Source: Desulfuromonadaceae bacterium GWC2_58_13 (GTDB taxonomy: Bacteria; Desulfobacterota; Desulfuromonadia; Desulfuromonadales; Trichloromonadaceae). Taken from it: a DNA stretch of 20,359 bases. Made by a program: the position numbers and the translations under genes. Below are positions 1 through 5,034 of this stretch, one piece after another. The notes below the pieces were generated by a model. It did not search any database and had not been told where the DNA came from. It saw nothing but the letters and a program-made list of their open reading frames with translations. The stretch spans positions 18,666 through 39,024 of the forward strand of contig MHXM01000072.1 of NCBI GenBank assembly GCA_001825565.1, written 5' to 3'. Within the stretch, counting starts at the first letter, position 1. Each line of letters opens with the position of its first letter.

Positions 1-140
1 TTGAACAGCCATGGGGTAAAGGGCGGATGTTGCGGGCGGAAAGTCAAAACCTTTTTCCCCGCTTTGGCCAGGAGCACTGTGGCCAGGCGGGAGGCTAGGC
101 TATCTCCCAGGGCAATAATGTCGTAGCGATGTTGATTCAC
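1..140 (-). CDS. N-terminal fragment of a probable FAD/NAD(P)-binding (Rossmann-fold) oxidoreductase, runs off the window
   Basis: An open minus-strand frame starts at a GTG (138-140) and continues without a stop to base 1, giving about 46 residues. An in-frame TAA at 150-152 makes this GTG the most upstream usual start. The N-terminus has the shape of a dinucleotide-binding beta-alpha-beta unit: a hydrophobic strand (YDIIALG), a small-residue turn (GDSLAS), an alpha helix (RLATVLLAKAG), then a second strand (KKVLTF). The classical GxGxxG is degenerate, with GDSLAS in its place, as in some phytoene-dehydrogenase-like or flavin-dependent proteins. The ribosome binding site is weak: a GAG lies about 12 bases upstream. 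The gene follows the DUF523 gene on the same strand after 51 bases, so it may be the last gene of the purM operon. The substrate cannot be told from this fragment. Confidence 0.6.
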   Translation of the reverse strand, partial: MNQHRYDIIALGDSLASRLATVLLAKAGKKVLTFRPQHPPFTPWLF

Positions 141-191
141 GAATAGCCGTTACTCAAAAAAAGATGTTTTGATCCTTTTGGAGTCGTGCTG

Positions 192-641
192 TTACAGGTC
201 TTCTTCACTGTAGATTTGCAGCCCTTCACGCCTGAGCAGGGCACAGGCAACTCCCTGGCCTTCGATTATGCAGTCGCCGAGATGAATCTGGTGAACGCCG
301 CAAGACGGACTCCGCTCCTTGAGCAGGGCTTGTGTACATCCACAGAGCCGGGCAATTTTAAGGGTTTCGTTCGCCCCGCGGATGAAAATATCGTTCATGT
401 TGCTGCCGGTGACGCTGACGACGGAACCGGTGCCGTCGAGAACCATTTCTCCATTGCCGCAGGCGAACCGGGTTGCGGGCCGGGGCGTCGGCTGACCGGC
501 AAGCTGTTCCGGACAGACAGGAACCGGGATCAGACCGTTGGTCGCAAGATACCTCAAAACCTTCTCTTTAGGCTTGGCTTGACCGTCATAGCGGGTCTGA
601 AGACCCAGCAGACAGGCGCTGACAAGAATCGGGTGGCGCAT
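192..641 (-). CDS. DUF523 family protein (TudS-like putative [4Fe-4S] desulfidase)
   Basis: A 149-residue protein with the DUF523 signatures: SACLLG near the N-terminus, RYDG, CPEQLAGQPTPR in the middle, and KERSPSCG near residues 108-115. Cys10, Cys43 and Cys114 lie in the three conserved blocks and are the likely iron-sulfur ligands. The family includes TudS, a thiouracil desulfidase that uses a [4Fe-4S] cluster; whether this member acts on a thio-nucleobase is inference. The length is normal for the stand-alone family. The ATG at 641 has a purine-rich GAGAG just upstream. The gene lies 49 bases after purN on the same strand, so it is probably co-transcribed with the purine genes. The family call is confident; the function is not. 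Confidence 0.88.
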   Translation of the reverse strand: MRHPILVSACLLGLQTRYDGQAKPKEKVLRYLATNGLIPVPVCPEQLAGQPTPRPATRFACGNGEMVLDGTGSVVSVTGSNMNDIFIRGANETLKIARLCGCTQALLKERSPSCGVHQIHLGDCIIEGQGVACALLRREGLQIYSEEDL

Positions 642-690
642 TTTTCTCTCTTAATTTCAGGAGATGGCGGGAGCATGACGCCCGCGACAA

Positions 691-1350
691 TCAATGAATG
701 GCGGGATTGACCAGAGACGGTGGGCAGCGGTCGTCGGGTGGGTCGATACTGACCCGTCGGCCCTCCACGCGAAGGCGGCCTTCGGCGAAAAGTTGGATGG
801 CGCGGGGGTAAATTTTATGTTCCTGTTCGAGAATTCGAGCGGACAGGGTGGCTTCTGTGTCTGCGTCGAGCACAGGAACGACGGCCTGAATGATGATCGG
901 TCCGGTGTCGGTTCCGATATCGACAAAATGAACGGTGCATCCGGAAAAACGAACGCCATATTCCAAGGCTTTGCGTTGCACGTGCAACCCGGGGAATGCC
1001 GGCAGCAGGGCCGGGTGAATGTTCATGATGCGATTGGGAAATGCCTCGACAAAGATCTCGGAGATGATCCGCATGAACCCGGCCAGGATTACCAGGTCGA
1101 CTTTGGCTTCCTGCAGAGCGCCTACCACGGCACGGTCGAACTCTTCGCGACTGGCGTGGCGGCGATGATCGATGCAGAGTGTCGAGATGCCGGCCCTGTT
1201 GGCCCGTTCCAGGGCGCCGGCATCCTGATTGTTGCTGATGACCAATACGATTTCGGCGGGCAGCGACCCGTCCTGACAGCGATCGATGATGGCCTGGAGA
1301 TTGGTTCCCCCACCGGAGGCCAGGGCTCCGATACGTAGCTTTCTGCTCAC
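691..1350 (-). CDS. purN: Phosphoribosylglycinamide formyltransferase (GAR transformylase)
   Basis: PurN transfers a formyl group from 10-formyl-tetrahydrofolate to GAR, the third step of de novo purine synthesis, in the cytoplasm. I chose the GTG at 1350 because it has an AGGAG at 1356-1360 with 5-base spacing and gives the usual family start (KLRIGALASGGGTN). The frame is open further upstream, but that part overlaps purM. The 219 residues contain the phosphate-binding GGGTN (13-17), the catalytic Asn110 and His112 in NIHPALLPAFPG, and Asp148 in GTDTGP; the 38-residue spacing from Asn to Asp equals that of the E. coli enzyme. A C-terminal tail of roughly 15 residues after the EGRRVSI segment looks like an extension. 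The start is 13 bases after the purM stop, which supports translational linkage. Confidence 0.95.
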   Translation of the reverse strand: MSRKLRIGALASGGGTNLQAIIDRCQDGSLPAEIVLVISNNQDAGALERANRAGISTLCIDHRRHASREEFDRAVVGALQEAKVDLVILAGFMRIISEIFVEAFPNRIMNIHPALLPAFPGLHVQRKALEYGVRFSGCTVHFVDIGTDTGPIIIQAVVPVLDADTEATLSARILEQEHKIYPRAIQLFAEGRLRVEGRRVSIDPPDDRCPPSLVNPAIH

Positions 1351-1363
1351 GAAATCTCCTCGA

Positions 1364-2413
1364 TCAAACCAGGACGACGCCCTCTTCATCGGCTCCGCAC
1401 TTGGCGATTTCGCCGATCAGGTACGATTGTTCCTTGAGGCCGGACAGGCGGACCATGATGTCGTCGGCTTCTTCTTCGGGAACCACGACGGCCATGCCGA
1501 TGCCGTAATTGAAGGTTCGGTACATTTCGTTTTCGGCGATGTTTCCGCCTTCGCGCAGCAGTTCGAAAATCGTCTGCTTGGGCCAGCTGTTCTTTTCGAT
1601 AACCGCCTGACAGTGGCGGGGCAGGACCCGCGGAATGTTTTCAGTAAGTCCACCGCCGGTGATATGGGCCATCCCCTTGATCTGGAAATCCCGCAGCAGG
1701 TTCAGAATCGTTTTGACATAAATTTTGGTCGGCGTCAGCAATTCGATGCCGAGAGGATTTTTCAGTTCCGGCAGGGTACTGTCCACCGTCAGACCCATTC
1801 GCTCGAAGAACACCTTGCGGGCCAGGGAGAAGCCGTTCGAATGCAGACCGCTCGAGCCGATGCCGACGATCCTGTCGCCGACCGTAATGCTTGAACCGTC
1901 GATAATCCGGGAATTGTCGACCACGCCGACGGTGAAGCCGGCCAGATCGTATTCGCCTTCCCCGTACATGCCGGGCATTTCAGCAGTTTCCCCACCGATT
2001 AAAGCGCAGCCGGCCTGCACGCACCCTTCGGAAATACCCTTGATGATTTCCGTCGCCTTCTCCGGTGAAAGCTTGCCCGTGGCCAGGTAGTCGAGGAAGA
2101 AAAGGGGCTCGGCTCCTTGAACCACGATATCGTTGACGCACATGGCGACCAGGTCGATTCCGACCGTGTCATGCTTGTCGGTCATGAAAGCCAGTTTCAG
2201 CTTGGTTCCGACGCCATCGGTCGAGGCGACCAGGGTCGGCTTTTTGTATTTTTCGGAATTCAGGGAAAATAGGCCGCCGAACCCCCCGATGTCGGTCAGA
2301 ACCTCTGGCCGTGAGGTGGCCTTGACCAGGGGCTTGATCATCTGTACGAAGCGGTTGCCGGCATCGATGTCGACCCCGGCGTCCTTGTAGGTCGTAGTGT
2401 CCTGCTTGTTCAA
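1364..2413 (-). CDS. purM: Phosphoribosylformylglycinamidine cyclo-ligase (AIR synthetase)
   Basis: PurM closes the imidazole ring: FGAM plus ATP gives AIR, the fifth step of de novo purine synthesis. The 349-residue length is normal for the family. The N-terminal YKDAGVDI, the glycine-rich GGFGGLF, DGVGTKLKLA (66-75), the GIDLVAMCVNDI block (85-96), QGAEPLFFLDY, and GGETAEMPGMY are all typical of PurM. The ATG at 2413 is preceded by GAGGAG with about 7-base spacing, so the start is well supported. This is the first gene of a minus-strand operon with purN, the DUF523 gene and perhaps the partial gene at the left edge. A predicted promoter lies about 30-60 bases upstream. No purine riboswitch is visible in the short leader. 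Confidence 0.97.
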   Translation of the reverse strand: MNKQDTTTYKDAGVDIDAGNRFVQMIKPLVKATSRPEVLTDIGGFGGLFSLNSEKYKKPTLVASTDGVGTKLKLAFMTDKHDTVGIDLVAMCVNDIVVQGAEPLFFLDYLATGKLSPEKATEIIKGISEGCVQAGCALIGGETAEMPGMYGEGEYDLAGFTVGVVDNSRIIDGSSITVGDRIVGIGSSGLHSNGFSLARKVFFERMGLTVDSTLPELKNPLGIELLTPTKIYVKTILNLLRDFQIKGMAHITGGGLTENIPRVLPRHCQAVIEKNSWPKQTIFELLREGGNIAENEMYRTFNYGIGMAVVVPEEEADDIMVRLSGLKEQSYLIGEIAKCGADEEGVVLV

Positions 2414-2444
2414 TGGTATGGCTCCTCATTTGAAAAGTGGCTAT

Positions 2445-2474
2445 TTTTTAAAACATTTCGCCCATATTTGTCAA
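2445..2474 (-). promoter_or_regulatory. Predicted sigma-70 promoter for purM-purN-DUF523
   Basis: On the minus strand there is a perfect TTGACA (-35, at 2469-2474) and, 18 bases further, TAAAAA (-10, at 2445-2450) inside an A-rich run. It would give a leader of roughly 25 bases before the purM Shine-Dalgarno. This is assigned by consensus only. Confidence 0.55.
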
Positions 2475-2516
2475 CGCCAAAGTCCTTGGCCGGGTCAATT
2501 CAAAATGAATAATTTC

Positions 2517-2546
2517 TTTACACGCAAAAGGCCTGTATTTTATGAT
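2517..2546 (+). promoter_or_regulatory. Predicted sigma-70 promoter for rimI (and perhaps pyrK-pyrD)
   Basis: TTTACA (2517-2522) and TATGAT (2541-2546) are separated by 18 bases; each hexamer matches 5 of 6 consensus positions. It is divergent from the purM promoter, with the two -35 boxes about 42 bases apart. A start near 2553 leaves about 75 bases of leader before the chosen rimI ATG. It would also rule out the ATG at 2542 as the start, because that ATG lies inside the -10 box. Confidence 0.55.
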
Positions 2547-2582
2547 ATCAAGTCTTTATGCTCGGACATCACGGATGGCGCC

Positions 2583-2594
2583 GGAACCGGTTCC
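2583..2594 (+). repeat. 12-base perfect palindrome in the rimI leader
   Basis: GGAACCGGTTCC is a perfect palindrome lying downstream of the predicted rimI start site and 34 bases before the rimI ATG. It has the size and symmetry of a dimeric repressor half-site pair, but nothing else supports a regulatory role. Confidence 0.3.
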
Positions 2595-2628
2595 CCACAC
2601 TTTTTCGCCTGATATTGCAGGGGTTTTC

Positions 2629-3111
2629 ATGGGTCAGAGTTTCGATTCGGCTAACTGCGCAGGACATAGTCTACAGTATAACATCCGTCCAATGGAAAAA
2701 AAGGACTTGAATGCGGTCGTTGCCGCTGAACGTCTCTGTTATGCACACCCCTGGTCATCGGAGCTGTTTCGACAGGAACTTGACAATCCGCTCTCTGCGA
2801 TTGACCTGCTTTTTCTGGAGGAACAGTTGGCGGGCTATCTCTGTTCGTGGCGGATTTGCGGAGAGTTGCACATCCATAACGTGGCGACCCTTCCCCCGTT
2901 TCGCCGTCGGGGAGTCGCTGTTCGGTTAATACGCCATGTCATGGCTCGTTGTTCCGATGGAGCATTGGAAAAAGTTTTTCTTGAAGTCAGGGTCGGCAAT
3001 TCCGCCGCCATTTCCCTGTATCGATGCTTTGGCTTCGCCGATGTGGTGGTGCGCAAGAATTATTATCCAGACGGCGAAGACGCTTTGCTGATGGAATTGA
3101 ACATTGACTGA
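2629..3111 (+). CDS. rimI: Ribosomal-protein-alanine N-acetyltransferase (GNAT family)
   Basis: RimI acetylates the N-terminal alanine of ribosomal protein bS18, using acetyl-CoA. The frame is open from an ATG at 2542, but that codon sits inside a predicted -10 box. The ATG at 2629 has AGGGG at 2619-2623 with 5-base spacing and gives 160 residues, close to normal for RimI. Visible features are HPWS (40-43), the acetyl-CoA pyrophosphate loop R92-RRGVA97, LEVRVGNSAAISLY (118-131) with the RimI-type Glu119, and FGF...RKNYY near the C-terminus. The first 16 or so residues are extra compared with short RimI proteins. pyrK starts 44 bases after the stop. A generic GNAT acetyltransferase is the alternative, but the motif set fits RimI well. 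Confidence 0.85.
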   Translation: MGQSFDSANCAGHSLQYNIRPMEKKDLNAVVAAERLCYAHPWSSELFRQELDNPLSAIDLLFLEEQLAGYLCSWRICGELHIHNVATLPPFRRRGVAVRLIRHVMARCSDGALEKVFLEVRVGNSAAISLYRCFGFADVVVRKNYYPDGEDALLMELNID

Positions 3112-3155
3112 TAAAAAAAGGCTTTTTTAGCCATTCAAGGAGAGAATCACCACCC

Positions 3156-4013
3156 ATGAGGAATTATAAAACCGTCATTTTGTCCAATCAGGAAATCTCT
3201 TCCGGCTATTACCGGATGCGGATCCTGGTTCCGGAAATAGGCAAGGTCGCGCGCCCCGGACATTTCGTCATGTTCCGGGTTCAAACATCGCTGCCACCCT
3301 TGCTGCGGCGTCCGTTTGGCATATTTCGAACCGGTTTTCTGCCGGCCGACTGTGACGGCCAACCGGCCAAGGAATACCTGGAAATTCTGTATAAAGTTGT
3401 TGGTCAGGGCACGACGATCATGAGTGGTCTGCACGAGGGGGACCGAGTTGAAGTGCTTGGCCCGCTGGGGCGAGGGTTCGACATGGGCACGTCGAATACC
3501 GAAAAAATCCTGGTTGGTGGCGGCATCGGCCTGGTGCCGCTTTACATGCTGGCCCGGGAACTGATTAAGACCAGCAAAGTGCGACTGCTGATGGGTGGCC
3601 GGCGTCGCGATGATATCATTGTCGTAACAGAGTTTGAACGCTTAGGCGTCGAGACCTACGTATCCACCGAAGATGGCAGCCTCGGCGAGGAAGGCCTGGT
3701 CACCCAGGTGCTGGAGCGAAAGCTGCGGAAATTTCCGAATGCCGATGTTTATGCCTGCGGCCCGATGCCGATGCTCGAGGCGGTTCAGCGGATTTGCGCT
3801 ACGCACAAGGTTCCATTGCAGGTATCCCTCGAAGCATTGATGGCCTGCGGGGTCGGAGCCTGTCTCGGCTGCGTGGTCAAGGGTGTCGGGCATACCGATC
3901 AGACTCCCCGTTACCTGTGCACCTGCAAGGAAGGTCCGGTTTTTCGCGCCGAACAACTCGATTGGCGGAAAATGGCACAGGATGACGGCTACTGCGAGGG
4001 GTGCAAATCATGA
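3156..4013 (+). CDS. pyrK: Dihydroorotate dehydrogenase B, electron-transfer (FAD/[2Fe-2S]) subunit
   Basis: PyrK passes electrons from the PyrD flavin through a [2Fe-2S] cluster and FAD to NAD+, making PyrD a type 1B, NAD-linked enzyme. The 285 residues show the FAD-binding LLRRPFGIF (49-57), GQGT, the NAD-binding GGGIGLVPLY (121-130), and CGPMPML (201-207). The cluster cysteines are Cys231, Cys236 and Cys239 (CGVGACLGC) and one in YLCTCKEGPVF, probably Cys257. A second CxxC, Cys280 and Cys283, sits at the extreme C-terminus and is unusual in my recollection. The ATG at 3156 has AAGGAG upstream at a rather long 13-base spacing. The stop overlaps the pyrD start as ATGA, so the two subunits are translationally coupled. 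Confidence 0.95.
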   Translation: MRNYKTVILSNQEISSGYYRMRILVPEIGKVARPGHFVMFRVQTSLPPLLRRPFGIFRTGFLPADCDGQPAKEYLEILYKVVGQGTTIMSGLHEGDRVEVLGPLGRGFDMGTSNTEKILVGGGIGLVPLYMLARELIKTSKVRLLMGGRRRDDIIVVTEFERLGVETYVSTEDGSLGEEGLVTQVLERKLRKFPNADVYACGPMPMLEAVQRICATHKVPLQVSLEALMACGVGACLGCVVKGVGHTDQTPRYLCTCKEGPVFRAEQLDWRKMAQDDGYCEGCKS

Positions 4014-4960
4014 CCGGACGGGCAATGAAGACGGATAAGAACGACAGACGACCAAATCTGGCTGTGGAAATTGCCGGGATAAGAATGAAAAATCCGGTTA
4101 TGCCAGCTTCCGGAACCTTCGGTTACGGCGAGGAATACGCCCCTTACCTCGACCTGGAGCAGATCGGTGCTATTGTGACCAAGGGGCTGTCGCTGAATCC
4201 CAAGGCCGGCAACCCGACGCCGCGAATCGCCGAAACCGTCAGCGGCATGCTTAACGCCATCGGCCTGCAGAATGTCGGGGTGGATGCTTTCATCCAGTAC
4301 AAACTGCCGTTCCTCCGGGAAATAAATACCCCGGTGATCGTCAATTTTTTTGGTAACACCCTCGAAGAATATGGCGAAGTGGCCAGGCGCCTGGCGGATA
4401 TTCCCGAGGTTGCCGGACTCGAACTGAACATCTCCTGCCCCAATGTCAAACAGGGGGGGATTGTGTTTGGAACCGACCCGAAGGCGGCTTCCGAAGTCGT
4501 CGGCCTGGTGCGGAAACACTCGAAAAAGCCGCTGATCGTCAAGCTGACCCCTAACGTGACCGATATCACCGTGGTTGCCCGGGCGGTTGAGGCGGCTGGC
4601 GCCGATGCAATCTGCTGTATCAACACGTTGACCGGCATGGCGGTCGATGTCAAAACCCGCAAACCACGGCTCGCCAACAAAACTGGCGGCCTGTCTGGCC
4701 CGGCCATCCGGCCGGTGGCGGTGCGCATGGTGCATCAGGTGGTGCAAGCGGTCAAGATTCCGGTGATCGGTGTCGGCGGCATCGTTTGCGCCATGGACGC
4801 ACTCGAGTTTCTGATCGTCGGGGCCACGGCCGTACAGGTTGGCACCGCCAATTTCGTCGACCCCCGGGCGATGCCGAATATCATTGAAGGGATCGAAACC
4901 TTCTGCATCGAAGAGGGCATCTCCGATATCCGCGAACTGATTGGCAGCATTCAGCTGTAA
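4010..4960 (+). CDS. pyrD: Dihydroorotate dehydrogenase, class 1B catalytic subunit
   Basis: PyrD oxidises dihydroorotate to orotate, the fourth step of pyrimidine synthesis, with FMN. The 316-residue product has the class 1 signatures: NPVMPASGTFGYG (28-40), Lys58 in TKGLSLNPK, GMLNAIGLQN, and LNISCPN, where Cys143 is the catalytic base typical of class 1B (class 2 uses serine). NKTGGLSGPAIRP and GVGGI form the later phosphate-binding part. I chose the ATG at 4010 because it overlaps the pyrK TGA and has GAGGGG about 8 bases upstream; an ATG at 4025 is a weaker alternative. The adjacent pyrK confirms the B type. Confidence 0.96.
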   Translation: MTGRAMKTDKNDRRPNLAVEIAGIRMKNPVMPASGTFGYGEEYAPYLDLEQIGAIVTKGLSLNPKAGNPTPRIAETVSGMLNAIGLQNVGVDAFIQYKLPFLREINTPVIVNFFGNTLEEYGEVARRLADIPEVAGLELNISCPNVKQGGIVFGTDPKAASEVVGLVRKHSKKPLIVKLTPNVTDITVVARAVEAAGADAICCINTLTGMAVDVKTRKPRLANKTGGLSGPAIRPVAVRMVHQVVQAVKIPVIGVGGIVCAMDALEFLIVGATAVQVGTANFVDPRAMPNIIEGIETFCIEEGISDIRELIGSIQL

Positions 4961-4966
4961 GGGGTG

Positions 4967-5014
4967 AGGCGTGAAGGGAGAGGGGGAACCTTCTTCCACG
5001 CCTTGCACCTTTTT
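4967..5014 (+). repeat. Hairpin in GTGAGG-rich intergenic spacer, possible terminator after pyrD
   Basis: AGGCGTG (4967-4973) pairs exactly with CACGCCT (4997-5003). Inside it AAGG (4974-4977) pairs with CCTT (4989-4992), leaving a CTTC bulge and an 11-base purine-rich loop. Five Ts follow at 5010-5014, six bases after the stem. The left arm lies in GGGGTGAGGCGTGAAGGG, which resembles the GTGAGG-type intergenic repeats I recall in this bacterial group; that resemblance is from memory. The distance between stem and T run makes it a mediocre intrinsic terminator. Confidence 0.4.
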
Positions 5015-5034
5015 CCTCGCTCCTCCCGGGCCTT

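Noticed and set aside
150..175. An AT-rich inverted repeat (TCAAAA/TTTTGA) after the DUF523 gene
   Set aside because: It is pure A-T apart from single G-C ends and too weak for an intrinsic terminator; it may be chance.
667..685. A GCGGG/CCCGC hairpin between purN and the DUF523 gene
   Set aside because: The stem is only 5 bases with a 9-base loop and no T run in the minus-strand direction, so it is not a terminator.
694..1338. A plus-strand frame opposite purN
   Set aside because: purN on the minus strand has all catalytic residues and a good ribosome binding site; the plus frame has none.
3113..3133. A short hairpin (GGCT/AGCC) next to A and T runs between rimI and pyrK
   Set aside because: On the plus strand no T run follows; read on the minus strand it looks like a terminator, but its stem is only 4 bases and no minus-strand gene is there.
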